This document shows positions 1 to 8,961 of a DNA stretch of 34,806 nucleotides, one piece after another. The notes beneath the pieces are model-generated. The model saw only the letters and a program-made list of their open reading frames with translations. It was not told the DNA's origin and did no database searches. This DNA is from Actinomycetota bacterium (GTDB lineage Bacteria; Actinomycetota; Actinomycetes; Nanopelagicales; Nanopelagicaceae), in the NCBI GenBank assembly GCA_947496345.1, contig CANMCL010000001.1, positions 1 through 34,806 of the forward strand, written 5' to 3'. Position numbers and translations under genes: made by a program. Each line of letters starts with the position of its first letter. Within the stretch, counting starts at the first letter, position 1.

Positions 1-687
1 GCTGGACCTGAATCAGGACCTGGACCAATATCCGGTGCGCCTTTTGGATCAGCAAGTATTCTGCCCATTTCTTGGGCTTATATTCGCTTGCTGGGGGGAG
101 AAGGACTAACTCATTCAACTCAAATTGCGATTCTTTCAGCAAATTACATCGCAGATCGACTAAAAAGCGCCTACCCAATTCTTTACACTGGAAATAATGA
201 TCGAGTTGCGCACGAGTGCATCCTAGATATCCGTGGGTTAACGAAAGACTCTGGTGTTAGCGTTGATGACATCGCAAAGCGATTAATGGATTACGGCTTT
301 CACGCGCCCACGATGTCATTTCCTGTTGCGGGTACGCTGATGATTGAGCCAACCGAGTCAGAGAGCATTTCCGAGATTCACCGATTTATTGACGCGATGA
401 TTTCAATTCGCACTGAAATTCAGGAAGTTATAGATGGCAAGATAACTATTGAAGACTCTGCGCTAAGGCACGCACCGCACACCGCGTTGACCGTTGTCAC
501 CAGCGATTGGGACCGTAAATACAGTCGCGAATCTGGCGGATATCCGGCTGCCCTTGATGGCCTTGTGCCAGGTGAATCGATCGGTTCTCGAATGAAGTAT
601 TGGCCGCCGGTTTCACGCATCGATGGCGCCCACGGAGACCGTAATTTGGTCTGTTCCTGCCTCCCTATAGAGGCTTATAGCTCCTAA
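1..687 (+). CDS. gcvP: Glycine dehydrogenase (decarboxylating), P-protein, C-terminal part
   Basis: The window opens inside this gene; 228 codons remain before the stop. P-protein is the PLP-dependent decarboxylase of the cytoplasmic glycine cleavage system, passing the aminomethyl group of glycine to lipoylated H-protein. The visible part carries hallmark GcvP stretches: [14 protein letters not shown] at the start, then [43 protein letters not shown], and [10 protein letters not shown] near the C-terminus. The PLP lysine lies upstream, outside the window. The reading frame is open from base 1, so an apparent TTG start near base 88 is internal. It converges on ppm1 with 38 bp between the stop codons. 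Identity is certain; the missing part cannot be assessed. Confidence 0.97.
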   Translation, partial: AGPESGPGPISGAPFGSASILPISWAYIRLLGGEGLTHSTQIAILSANYIADRLKSAYPILYTGNNDRVAHECILDIRGLTKDSGVSVDDIAKRLMDYGFHAPTMSFPVAGTLMIEPTESESISEIHRFIDAMISIRTEIQEVIDGKITIEDSALRHAPHTALTVVTSDWDRKYSRESGGYPAALDGLVPGESIGSRMKYWPPVSRIDGAHGDRNLVCSCLPIEAYSS

Positions 688-725
688 TACAGGCTCAGGC
701 TGCGCGGGGTCGGGCAAATTTAAGG

Positions 726-1478
726 TTACTTAACATAATGTAACTTATCGGCGTTAGGTCTGAGTCGGCGTGAGATTCCCCAGCGAGTGGTTTGCGTCAG
801 AGCTTCAACAACTATCGCTTTAGACATCTTAGAGACACCGTTAATTCTCTCCACAAAGATTATTGGAACTTCTGTTGCAACGGCGCCAGCTAAGTCTGCC
901 GCCATAACCATTTCAATCTGAAAACAATAGCCAGTAGCTTGCATATCTTTAAGGTTTAACGCTTTAAGCAGCTCGACGCTATAAATTCGAAAGCCGCCAG
1001 TTAGATCATTAAAATCTAGATTTAAAGCAAACTTCGCATATTTTGTACCCGCTTGAGAGAGAGCCTGACGCGTCTTGGGCCAATTTACAACGCCACCACC
1101 TGGGATCCAACGCGTGCCTAAAGTAATTGACCTTCCAGGCTTAATTGCAGCAATCATTGCTGGTAGATCTTCTACCCGATGCGAACCATCGGCATCCATA
1201 GTCACCACATGCGAATAAATTCCTGAGGCCAACACATTTGCGAATCCGGCGCGATAGGCAGCACCTAAGCCGGCTTTTCCTGGTCGCCGCAACACCTTAA
1301 CCCACGAAAATCGTAGGTCATCAACTTTCTCGGCCGTTCCGTCAGGTGAATTATCGTCGATTACCAAAACATCAAATTCGACTTCAGCACTTAGTCGATA
1401 AACTTTCAATTGATCTAACAACTCAACTATAGATATTGATTCATTGTAAGTAGGTATAAGGATAATCACTCTATTCAT
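726..1478 (-). CDS. ppm1: Polyprenol monophosphomannose synthase (GT2 family)
   Basis: 250 aa family 2 glycosyltransferase of the DPM1/Ppm1 type, which transfers mannose from GDP-mannose to polyprenyl phosphate to make the lipid donor for protein and lipoglycan mannosylation. Motifs seen: IPTYNES at the N-terminus, VIDDNSPDGT (about 39-48), the metal-binding MDADGSH (94-100), and TGGFRIYS in the acceptor region. There is no membrane segment, so it is a soluble catalytic domain. It starts within an ATGA overlap with the upstream lnt, implying translational coupling. In Mycobacterium the Lnt-like and Ppm domains are fused in one protein, as I recall; here they are separate, as in Corynebacterium. 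The lnt context makes Ppm1 likelier than a general dolichol-phosphate glucosyltransferase. Confidence 0.88.
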   Translation of the reverse strand: MNRVIILIPTYNESISIVELLDQLKVYRLSAEVEFDVLVIDDNSPDGTAEKVDDLRFSWVKVLRRPGKAGLGAAYRAGFANVLASGIYSHVVTMDADGSHRVEDLPAMIAAIKPGRSITLGTRWIPGGGVVNWPKTRQALSQAGTKYAKFALNLDFNDLTGGFRIYSVELLKALNLKDMQATGYCFQIEMVMAADLAGAVATEVPIIFVERINGVSKMSKAIVVEALTQTTRWGISRRLRPNADKLHYVK

Positions 1479-2863
1479 ACGATTCTCCTATTTCTGAGAC
1501 CCCAAAACCCAAGGATAAATATAAAGGTTAAGAGCAAGTATTTAACCAAACTTCCCCACTTATTGGCAAAAGTTACATGATTATTAAGGCCAAGATCACC
1601 AGTTATCGAAGCTTGAATATCTTCTTGTGTTGCTTCACTAACTTCGCCATTGGCGCTGATAAGGGCCGAAATCCCAATCGTTGACACACTCAGAATACTT
1701 CTCGAATTCTCCAAGGCACGAATACGAGTGATGGCCAACTGTTGTCGACTTTCTGCAGTTCCGGCGAAGGTAGCGCTATTGGTCTGCACAATTAGAGCAT
1801 CAGAATTCAAACTCATCTCCGCCACAAGACGATCATTAATAATTTCATAACAAATTATCGGTCCTAGTGCAGCGCCAGCTACTTCATGCGTAACCAGCTC
1901 GTTTCCAGGCTTGAAATCGACAACTGTGGCTGCGAACGGCGAGATAACTTCTGCTAATCCCCTAAGCGGCATATATTCACCGAACGGTGTTAAGCCGCGC
2001 TTAATGTAGGTGCTGACCACTCCTGATTCGGAGTTGTACATAACTGATGCATTAACTGGCGATCCATCTCGCTTAAGAACTACACCGGCAATTAGTGGAG
2101 CCTGATTATCACTCGTTAACTTTTCAATATCTGCTGCGACACTCGGATATAAACTAGGGTCGATATCCACGGCATTCTCAGGCCAAATAATCGCGTCATA
2201 ACTTCCTGTCGCATACTTGTACGTTGCATCGCGATGAAGATTAAAGACCGCCTGTGCGCGAGAATTAAACTCTAATCCGACGCTCGGTGTATTTCCCTGA
2301 ATCGCAAGCAACCTAACCGATCCACTCCCCTGTGGATTTCCTGGAATGAGAGCGAGCCCGATAATAACCAAAGTTAACTTAGCTAGATTTCCGATTCGAA
2401 TTTTTGAGATAAGAGAAGCAAGAAGAAGAGTGAGCGCTGAAAGTGCGAGCACTCCCCCGTATGGCAAGATAGCCGCAGCTGGTGATTCAATCTGGCTAAA
2501 TGCAATCCGTGTCCAACCAAATCCGCCAAATGGAAATATGGAACGAATCTCTTCCATTAAAAGCAAGGAGCCGATCGTTAACCAAATGGAACCCCAACGT
2601 TTAGCAATGGCTCCAACCGGAAGGTAGAAGAGTGCTTGTAGGAATGAGAGCAGGAGCCAAGGAACAGCGCCGACAAACTTTCCTGACCAATATAGAACTA
2701 TCGAGTTATAAATAAAACCGAATGCAAAAGCGTGCCATAAATGTCGGTGCGACTTAGATATCTTTCGCAAAAAGAGCGAGTATCCAAAGACTCCAAGGTA
2801 CCAAATACCTATTGGAGCAAAGGCTGCGCTAGCGAGAAATGCCGAGAGTGCGATCATCACCAT
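1475..2863 (-). CDS. lnt: Apolipoprotein N-acyltransferase
   Basis: 462 aa membrane enzyme that adds the third acyl chain to the N-terminal cysteine of lipoproteins. The N-terminal 170 residues are strongly hydrophobic with several predicted membrane spans. The nitrilase-like domain follows, with a plausible Glu-Lys-Cys catalytic triad: E229 in IIWPEN, K288 in YIKRGL and C338 in PIICYE. A last membrane span lies near the C-terminus (around 440-458). The length is slightly below the E. coli enzyme. The start overlaps the end of the exonuclease gene by 7 nt (ATGGTGA), and the stop overlaps the ppm1 start by 4 nt. Acyltransferase and mannose-carrier synthase therefore look co-translated. Confidence 0.93.
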   Translation of the reverse strand: MVMIALSAFLASAAFAPIGIWYLGVFGYSLFLRKISKSHRHLWHAFAFGFIYNSIVLYWSGKFVGAVPWLLLSFLQALFYLPVGAIAKRWGSIWLTIGSLLLMEEIRSIFPFGGFGWTRIAFSQIESPAAAILPYGGVLALSALTLLLASLISKIRIGNLAKLTLVIIGLALIPGNPQGSGSVRLLAIQGNTPSVGLEFNSRAQAVFNLHRDATYKYATGSYDAIIWPENAVDIDPSLYPSVAADIEKLTSDNQAPLIAGVVLKRDGSPVNASVMYNSESGVVSTYIKRGLTPFGEYMPLRGLAEVISPFAATVVDFKPGNELVTHEVAGAALGPIICYEIINDRLVAEMSLNSDALIVQTNSATFAGTAESRQQLAITRIRALENSRSILSVSTIGISALISANGEVSEATQEDIQASITGDLGLNNHVTFANKWGSLVKYLLLTFIFILGFWGLRNRRIV

Positions 2864-3759
2864 TTCAACGCCGCTATCAATCGATCTACGCTAGCCCCCA
2901 GACCGTAACGTTCTTTAATCTCATAAATTTTTGAGAGATCCGCAGGAACTTTGGGAATTGAGATATCAAGTGATGGAAGTGCGACATCTTTGGCGCAATT
3001 AACAAGAGTTGGAGCAATCTTTAAATAATCTGCGCCAGCGATGATTTTCTTTGCTAGCGCCGGCGACAACGCTTCGTGTGCCTCGTGAGCACCCTGTAAA
3101 GCTTGGTCAACATCAGCGAAGTGATTGGCAATTAGCGCTGCACCTTTTTCTCCGATGCCGCGAACTCCCGGTAGACCATCTGATGGATCACCTCGAAACA
3201 TGGCAAATAAAGCGTAACGATCGCCGGGAATTGCGTACTTACGAGCGACCCAAGCGGTGTCAACAAGGTCATGTTGGGATAGACCTTTTGCCAAGTAGAC
3301 AACCTTTACGTCGCGTTTATCATCAACTAATTGAAAAAGGTCGCGATCGCCAGTAACAATTCGAATTGGACCTTTCTCCCTGATAGCGAATGTCGCCATT
3401 ACATCATCGGCTTCGTAATCGTCTACGCCGACCATTGGAATTCCGAACTCATCCAGTAAATCTAAAAGAATCGGAATTTGTGGGGTTAAAAGATCGGGCT
3501 CTTCTTCGCCTTCACCATCTTCTTCTAAGCGATTAGCTTTGTAATCAGGAAAGAGTTCGACGCGCCAAGATGGCCGCCAATCTCCCTCTATACAAGCAAC
3601 GATCCGCTTTGGAGAATACATCGTTATCAACCGTGCAGTCATATCTAAATAGCCTCGAATTGCGTTAACTGGTGTGCCATCAGGCGCCAACATCGTGTCG
3701 GGCATTCCGTAGTAAGCGCGATACCAAAGCGACGCGCTATCAAGGAGCATTAGTGTCAT
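2857..3759 (-). CDS. 5'-3' exonuclease (FEN/PolA N-terminal-like)
   Basis: 300 aa stand-alone 5' nuclease related to the N-terminal exonuclease domain of DNA polymerase I, acting on flaps and 5' ends during repair and Okazaki fragment processing. Metal-binding acidic motifs are visible: LLDSAS at the N-terminus, VDDYEADD (112-119), VTGDRDLFQLV (135-145) and FRGDPSDGLPGVRGIGEKGA, the last leading into the helix-3-turn-helix DNA-binding element (188-207). Unlike many relatives it has an acidic insert of about 10 residues (EEDGEGEEEPD) near 79-89. It corresponds in position and family to Rv2090 of M. tuberculosis, next to HelY. It starts in an ATGA overlap with helY. Confidence 0.92.
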   Translation of the reverse strand: MTLMLLDSASLWYRAYYGMPDTMLAPDGTPVNAIRGYLDMTARLITMYSPKRIVACIEGDWRPSWRVELFPDYKANRLEEDGEGEEEPDLLTPQIPILLDLLDEFGIPMVGVDDYEADDVMATFAIREKGPIRIVTGDRDLFQLVDDKRDVKVVYLAKGLSQHDLVDTAWVARKYAIPGDRYALFAMFRGDPSDGLPGVRGIGEKGAALIANHFADVDQALQGAHEAHEALSPALAKKIIAGADYLKIAPTLVNCAKDVALPSLDISIPKVPADLSKIYEIKERYGLGASVDRLIAALKW

Positions 3760-6131
3760 AAGTCATCAACCATATATGAAACAACGCCGCGATCTAAACG
3801 CTTGATCGCCTCCCTACAAACTGGGCGGAGTGCTTCACTAGCCCCCGCTATCTGCATCAGTAGATCCATCAATTGTTTTGTTGAACGCACAAAATCTCCG
3901 ACTGACATATCGCTGCCCTTTAACACATTGGTAAGCGAATTCCCTTGGGCCCATCTATAGGAGATATAGGCGAAGCCGAAATCTGGTTCCTTCTGAGTCT
4001 TCACATCAAAATCATTTTCAATTGCTTCAAGTTTGGCCCAAAGTCGAGTGATTTCAGCGAGTGCGTTAGAAACGTTCTGATGCGGCATTTTAGGAGCGTA
4101 ATCTTCACGAGATCTGGATTGAAAAATCATCGAGGATGCCACCGAAAGAAGCTCTGGCGCTGAGAGGTTATCTAGAATTCCGGCGCGAATCGTTTCGGTT
4201 AAGAGTAGATCTGACTCAGCATAAATTTTGGCGAGGATTTGTCCTTGGGCAAGCGGCTTCTCACCTTCTATGTAACCCAAGTGTGTCAAAACATCACAAA
4301 TACGATCAAAAGTTTTGGCTATAACGTTTGTTCTGTTCTCAACTCGAGCTCGTAAACCATCCGATTCTCGAGCCAGACGTTCTGCTCTTTCCGCAAACCG
4401 AGCGTGCGTTTCCCGATCGTTACAAGAATGGCAGGCGTGGTTACGCATACTGCGACGGAGATTATCTATTTCCCCTTCCATATGCGCACGCTGGCGGTTA
4501 TCGAAAGTCTTTCGACCATCTCGCTTAGAGAGCAACTTCTCAAGTTCTTTCACTTCAGAGCGCAGTGATGCGTAAGCCTCAAAATCACCGAGATGACACT
4601 TTGCACTTTCAATTAATTCATCTCGGGCGGATTCATTCTTCTTGATCTGCCTTACCAAACTAACCACTGCACGATCTGCTTGGAATTGTGCGAATGAAGA
4701 TTCCAGACTGCCGTGAGCACGTTCGCGTCCGAAACGAGCTATCAAGTTGATGGCCATGTTGTATGTCGGAGTAAATGATGATCTAAGTGGATAAGTGCGC
4801 GTTGATGCTAGACCCGCAGCAGTAGCCGAATCAACGGTGGGTGACCATTGCACAACTGCGTTTCCTTCAATATCAATTCCGCGGCGACCGGCTCTGCCAG
4901 TGAGTTGGGTGTACTCCCCCGGAGTAATCGGAACGTGCGCTTCACCATTCCACTTCGTTAACTTCTCTAAAACAACTGTGCGCGCCGGCATATTTATACC
5001 TAAGGCCAAAGTTTCCGTTGCAAAAACGGCTTTAACTAATCCACGTTGAAAGAGATCTTCAATCGCATTTTTAAAACTCGGCAACAACCCGGCATGGTGG
5101 GCGGCGATACCTCGCTCTAGCGCAGTTATCCATTCGCGATAACCAAGTACTTCAAGGTCTTCTTCAGGCAAATTCGCTGTGAATTTTTCTGCCGTCGCGA
5201 GGATTTCGGCTCGTTCTTCAGTATTGGTTAGTTTCAATCCGGCGGCCAAACATTGCTTTACTGCAGCGTCACAACCCATGCGAGAGAATATGAATGTGAT
5301 CGCCGGAAGGAGATTTTCGCGGCTTAACTTCTCAATGATCTCTGCCCGCGATAAACGCGACTCCTGTGCGCCCCATTGCTCGCGTCGGTTTCTCGGAATG
5401 CGAACCTTGCGCAATGCCTCGCGTTCTAGCGCCAATATCTCAGGATTGATCTTTCCAGGTTGGCTAAAGAGATCTACTAGTGAGGAGTTAATCAGCACAT
5501 GTTGATAGAGCGGGATAGGTCGATGCTCGCTGACAATTACCTCGGTTTCACCCCGAACTTCGCCCAGCCATTCTCCAAACTCTTCGGCATTGGAGACAGT
5601 GGCTGATAAAGAAATCACCTGCACAGATTCCATCAGATGGATAAGCACTTCTTCCCAAACGGCTCCGCGAAACTTATCTGCTAGATAGTGAACTTCGTCC
5701 ATAACTACTGATCCCAAATTAACCAGAGTGGTTGAGTTGGCATACAGCATATTTCGCAGAACCTCAGTTGTCATAACCAAAATATCGGCTTCTGAATTTA
5801 TATTCGTATCACCAGTTAGCAGTCCAACCTTCTCTTCCCCAAAGCGGGCGACGAACTCTTGGAATTTTTGATTTGATAGCGCTTTGATCGGCGTGGTGTA
5901 GAAACACTTTTTTCCATTGCGCAGCGCCAGAAAGGCAGCAAATTCACCAACTACTGTTTTTCCCGCCCCAGTGGGTGCGGCAACTAGAACCCCGTGGCCG
6001 CTTTCAACTGCGTGGCAAGCCTCGATTTGGAATTGATCGAAAGCAAAATCGAACTGGGCAATGAAATCCGAGGTGACTTGATGCTTACTGCGAGATTTCG
6101 CCGCGGCGTATTTGGCGGCGGGTGTAGTCAT
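3756..6131 (-). CDS. helY: HelY/Mtr4-type superfamily 2 helicase
   Basis: 791 aa DExH-box helicase of the Ski2/Mtr4-like HelY group. Motifs in order (from the chosen start): Walker A APTGAGKT (52-59), TTPIKALSNQKF (Ia region), DEVHY (145-149, Walker B), SAT (176-178, motif III), ATETLALGINMPAR (motif V region) and QLTGRAGRRG (409-418, motif VI). The C-terminal third contains a HACHSC cysteine/histidine patch and a DSHCT-type helical end. The start at 6131 is preferred over an in-frame ATG 11 codons upstream because it forms an ATGA overlap with the lipid kinase stop, the pattern used throughout this operon. The substrate, RNA or DNA, cannot be read from the sequence. Confidence 0.93.
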   Translation of the reverse strand: MTTPAAKYAAAKSRSKHQVTSDFIAQFDFAFDQFQIEACHAVESGHGVLVAAPTGAGKTVVGEFAAFLALRNGKKCFYTTPIKALSNQKFQEFVARFGEEKVGLLTGDTNINSEADILVMTTEVLRNMLYANSTTLVNLGSVVMDEVHYLADKFRGAVWEEVLIHLMESVQVISLSATVSNAEEFGEWLGEVRGETEVIVSEHRPIPLYQHVLINSSLVDLFSQPGKINPEILALEREALRKVRIPRNRREQWGAQESRLSRAEIIEKLSRENLLPAITFIFSRMGCDAAVKQCLAAGLKLTNTEERAEILATAEKFTANLPEEDLEVLGYREWITALERGIAAHHAGLLPSFKNAIEDLFQRGLVKAVFATETLALGINMPARTVVLEKLTKWNGEAHVPITPGEYTQLTGRAGRRGIDIEGNAVVQWSPTVDSATAAGLASTRTYPLRSSFTPTYNMAINLIARFGRERAHGSLESSFAQFQADRAVVSLVRQIKKNESARDELIESAKCHLGDFEAYASLRSEVKELEKLLSKRDGRKTFDNRQRAHMEGEIDNLRRSMRNHACHSCNDRETHARFAERAERLARESDGLRARVENRTNVIAKTFDRICDVLTHLGYIEGEKPLAQGQILAKIYAESDLLLTETIRAGILDNLSAPELLSVASSMIFQSRSREDYAPKMPHQNVSNALAEITRLWAKLEAIENDFDVKTQKEPDFGFAYISYRWAQGNSLTNVLKGSDMSVGDFVRSTKQLMDLLMQIAGASEALRPVCREAIKRLDRGVVSYMVDDL

Positions 6132-7000
6132 GGGGTCCACGATAGTCCAGCGCCCGCGATACATTCAGCGCGAACTGGAAGTCCACCGATTCTTTCTCCA
6201 TCAGCATACGCAACCGCGGGCGCATGCAGCGATACCCGCTTAGTCCGATATATATCTACTTGCTTATGGTTAATGTGCTTTCCACTGAAAACCGTTGGGA
6301 AGACCCTGACAAATTCAACTTTACTAACCGGACGGAGCACCATTACGTCAAAGAGTCCATCACTCATAACAGCATCCGGGCAAACCTTCATTCCGCCACC
6401 GTAGCTACCGCCATTACCAACAGCTATCAGCATTGCTTCAGTTTCAATAACCTGGTTGTCTAACTCAATTGTGTAGTTGAGTGGTTTGAATTTTGGTAAC
6501 TCCATTGCGATGGCTAAGTTGTATTTCATCGGTCCCTTAGGCCACTTCATTTTATTCGCCTTCTCATTTACCAGCGAATCAAAACCAGTTGAAAGAACCG
6601 CTCCAAACCACTCTGAGTCGACTAGTCCGAGATCAATTGCAGCTGGAGGCGTTGAGACCACGGTGTTTAATTGAATTTTGATCTCATCTAGCCCCCACCC
6701 AAGTGCGCGCACAAAATCATTTCCTGTTCCTGCCGGTATCGCTGAAAACGGAATCCTTCGCGGCACTACCATCTGCAGAACTAAATGAACGAGCCCATCT
6801 CCCCCAACTGCAACCACGCCTTCGATTAAACCGACGTTGCTGTCGAGAAACTCTGCCAGGTTACTTCTCAATTTATCGGCAGATGTCGCTGTAATGATTT
6901 GATAAGACAATCTTCTCTCCGAGAAAAACCCTGCTGCTTCCGTTCCTAAAATTGCTCCTTTACCTGATCCTGAAACAGGATTTATTACAACCACCCACAT
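6128..7000 (-). CDS. Diacylglycerol/lipid kinase family protein (YegS/BmrU-like)
   Basis: 290 aa protein of the DAGK catalytic family, which phosphorylates lipid hydroxyls with ATP. It begins VVVINPVSGSGKG, followed by the nucleotide-binding VAVGGDG loop (66-69) and IPAGTGNDFVRALG (88-98), both typical of DagK/YegS. The residue after GGDG is L rather than the more common T, which I regard as minor. The start at 7000 is chosen because it places the family motif at the N-terminus directly after the tatC stop (7005). A longer form starting at 7051 would overlap tatC by 47 nt and add a basic stretch without family similarity. The lipid acted on, possibly diacylglycerol or a phosphoinositide precursor, cannot be determined. 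Confidence 0.88.
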   Translation of the reverse strand: MWVVVINPVSGSGKGAILGTEAAGFFSERRLSYQIITATSADKLRSNLAEFLDSNVGLIEGVVAVGGDGLVHLVLQMVVPRRIPFSAIPAGTGNDFVRALGWGLDEIKIQLNTVVSTPPAAIDLGLVDSEWFGAVLSTGFDSLVNEKANKMKWPKGPMKYNLAIAMELPKFKPLNYTIELDNQVIETEAMLIAVGNGGSYGGGMKVCPDAVMSDGLFDVMVLRPVSKVEFVRVFPTVFSGKHINHKQVDIYRTKRVSLHAPAVAYADGERIGGLPVRAECIAGAGLSWTP

Positions 7001-7004
7001 AAAA

Positions 7005-7784
7005 CTATATTTCCTCGGAGAGCGCGTTCTTTTTTGCCCGACGGCGATCATTTAATAAGGCAATACACCCAGCGATTAAATAAAAACCAATTAGCGGCAA
7101 CGCTAGTGCAGCCATTGAGAGTGGGTCCGCACTGGGCGTAAAACCGGCAACGAAAAGGGTTATGGCGAATACCCAAATCCGCCAAGGTTTGAGAATCGCC
7201 ACCCCGCTGAGAAAACCAATTAGATTGAAAGTCACCAAGAAGACCGGCAATTCAAATGCGATACCGAAAAGAAGAATTGCGCGCATTACAAAATCTAAAT
7301 AATCGTCGAATTTAACCAAGTTATCTAGCGCGTCTGGGGTGAATCCAAATAATACGCGAACCGCAACTGGGAGAATTGAGTAACCAAGATATGTTCCGGC
7401 TGCAAAGAAAGGAGTTGCGGCGATTAGGAAGAAGAATGAATATTTCTTCTCTCTTCGATGAAGAGCGGGAGCGATAAAGGCCCAAAGTTGATAGAGCCAG
7501 ATAGGCGCAGTCATAATTACACCCGCCAGAATTGAAACCTTTATTTGCAGATTGAGCGGACCTAATACCCCGCTGATGTAGAGAGCTCCACAATTCTCGG
7601 CGCCACTGGCTTGAGCGGCTCTGAGATCGCAAACTGGTTCAGCCAGTTTGGTAATTATCTCGTTATAGAAGAACCATCCAATAACAGATCCAAGAGAGAT
7701 CGCAAAGGCTGAGCGAACGACTCGTTTACGAAACTCTCGGAGATGTTCTATTAGCGGCATACGACCGCCGACGGAGGTCGCCAT
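7005..7784 (-). CDS. tatC: Sec-independent protein translocase subunit TatC
   Basis: 259 aa polytopic membrane protein, the signal-peptide receptor of the twin-arginine translocase. The N-terminus has the conserved MPLIEHLREFRKRV motif just before the first membrane span, and further spans follow to about residue 245, consistent with six. FELPVFLVTFNLIGF and WRIWVFAITLFVAGFTPSADPLSM match the conserved fifth and sixth helix regions. The charged C-terminal tail (NDRRRAKKNALSEEI) is cytoplasmic. It lies 5 bp after tatA, so the two translocase subunits are co-transcribed. No clear Shine-Dalgarno precedes the start. Confidence 0.96.
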   Translation of the reverse strand: MATSVGGRMPLIEHLREFRKRVVRSAFAISLGSVIGWFFYNEIITKLAEPVCDLRAAQASGAENCGALYISGVLGPLNLQIKVSILAGVIMTAPIWLYQLWAFIAPALHRREKKYSFFFLIAATPFFAAGTYLGYSILPVAVRVLFGFTPDALDNLVKFDDYLDFVMRAILLFGIAFELPVFLVTFNLIGFLSGVAILKPWRIWVFAITLFVAGFTPSADPLSMAALALPLIGFYLIAGCIALLNDRRRAKKNALSEEI

Positions 7785-7789
7785 AACGG

Positions 7790-7987
7790 TTAACGAGCGG
7801 CAGAGCCGTCAGTGTCGTCCGTATTCTCATTCTTATCATCGTTCTTCATATCTTTCATCTCGCTCTTAAAGATGCGAAGCGAGCGACCTAGTGATCTCGC
7901 TGAATCTGGCAGCCGCTTAGCACCAAAGAGAATGACCACGACGATTAGAAGTAAGAGGATGTGACTCGGTTCGCGTAGAAAAGGCAT
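7790..7987 (-). CDS. tatA: Sec-independent protein translocase subunit TatA
   Basis: 65 aa small Tat subunit that forms the translocation-competent assembly with TatC. A single N-terminal hydrophobic helix ([14 protein letters not shown]) is followed by the hallmark [25 protein letters not shown] amphipathic segment (in pieces: FG hinge, then LPD, then a basic helix). A short acidic tail ends the protein. The start at 7987 puts the hydrophobic segment at the usual distance from the N-terminus; an alternative ATG at 8005 would add six residues, and the sequence does not settle the choice. No tatB is visible next to it. It sits between pafC and tatC, as in other actinobacteria. Confidence 0.92.
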   Translation of the reverse strand: MPFLREPSHILLLLIVVVILFGAKRLPDSARSLGRSLRIFKSEMKDMKNDDKNENTDDTDGSAAR

Positions 7988-8028
7988 GGCTAAAAGGTAG
8001 CGCATAGGTCCGCCCTAGCGCATCACCG

Positions 8029-8961
8029 CTAGTTGGGGAAAACCCAGTTTTCATACATCTCTAAAGTTTGCTGGCATTTCTCAGAAATAAGTGATCTCGC
8101 CGTGACTGGGAGCCGTACCTCAACGGATGCCAGAGTGCTCATGGCATTTCGTAACAACCAGTCTTGGCTGAAGGAGGTAACGGTAATTTCCTCCCCCGCA
8201 CTAGATTCTCGTGGTTTAAAAGAAGACCTAAATCTCTCGGATGATGTACGGAAGCGCGATTTGATGAGCAACTGCCACTGATAATCAGGAACATCACCCG
8301 GCTCGGGAACACTGACTGAAGATCCCGCCATTTGTACCGATCTCATATTATCTAAACGAAAAGTGCGGAAACCTTCTACGTTCTGGCAATAGGCGTTTAG
8401 CACTTCAAATCCAAGATCAAGTGATAACTCAAGCGGTGTGATTACACGTTCTGTAACGGTATCGCGAATTGTAGAATGGTATTTAACTGTTAGATCCATT
8501 CTGCTCGCGATGGCTTGCGTGATTATGGCGCGATGCGCTGAATCGACTATTGGCGAGGCGGTAGCCACGTTTCCAACAATCTCTTTTATCTTTTTAGCTA
8601 AGCCAGAAATAGCGTTGTGCAGATCTTCACGCTCTGGACTGAGTGAGCTTCGCAGAATATCTAGTCCAAGCAGAATTATTACTAATTCCTGTTTGGTGAG
8701 AAGACGGACCCTTTGCAAGACTTCTGCATTCCGGATACTCACATATCCAGATTCAAACTCCAGATCAATAAGTTCCAGTGGCGTATAACCCGGCAGGCCA
8801 CACATCCATAAGGTATTAAGATCGCTTAACAATTCACTTTCAGAAAGGTTAAATTCCTCTGCTAACTCATTTAGCGCGATACCTTGATGTGTAGAAATGA
8901 ATGGCACTAAATCTAAAAGCCGCGCTGCTTTCTCGACCGGCGTGGACTGCGTTTTAGCCAT
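8029..8961 (-). CDS. pafC: PafC, WYL-domain transcriptional regulator
   Basis: 310 aa HTH-WYL protein, partner of PafB in the PafBC activator that drives the LexA/RecA-independent DNA damage response of actinobacteria. The N-terminal third is a winged-helix region (LNELAEEFNLSESELLSDLNTLW). The middle and C-terminal parts form the WYL region, with ITPLELSLDLGFEVLNAYCQ and TFRLDNM matching the family. Its start overlaps the pafB stop by 8 nt, consistent with stoichiometric production of the two subunits. Despite the historical name (proteasome accessory factor), no proteasome or pupylation gene is present in this window. Confidence 0.92.
   Translation of the reverse strand: MAKTQSTPVEKAARLLDLVPFISTHQGIALNELAEEFNLSESELLSDLNTLWMCGLPGYTPLELIDLEFESGYVSIRNAEVLQRVRLLTKQELVIILLGLDILRSSLSPEREDLHNAISGLAKKIKEIVGNVATASPIVDSAHRAIITQAIASRMDLTVKYHSTIRDTVTERVITPLELSLDLGFEVLNAYCQNVEGFRTFRLDNMRSVQMAGSSVSVPEPGDVPDYQWQLLIKSRFRTSSERFRSSFKPRESSAGEEITVTSFSQDWLLRNAMSTLASVEVRLPVTARSLISEKCQQTLEMYENWVFPN

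Noticed and set aside
688..725. Terminator between gcvP and ppm1
   Set aside because: No stable hairpin with a T-run is seen. A small inverted repeat (GTTAC and GTAAC) just inside the ppm1 end is too weak.
6132..6164. Eleven-codon N-terminal extension of the helicase
   Set aside because: The downstream ATG at 6131 forms the ATGA overlap seen across the operon; the extension would overlap the lipid kinase gene by 37 nt.
7001..7051. Seventeen-codon N-terminal extension of the lipid kinase
   Set aside because: It lies almost wholly inside tatC and has no similarity to the family, whose conserved VVINPVSG motif begins right after the ATG at 7000.
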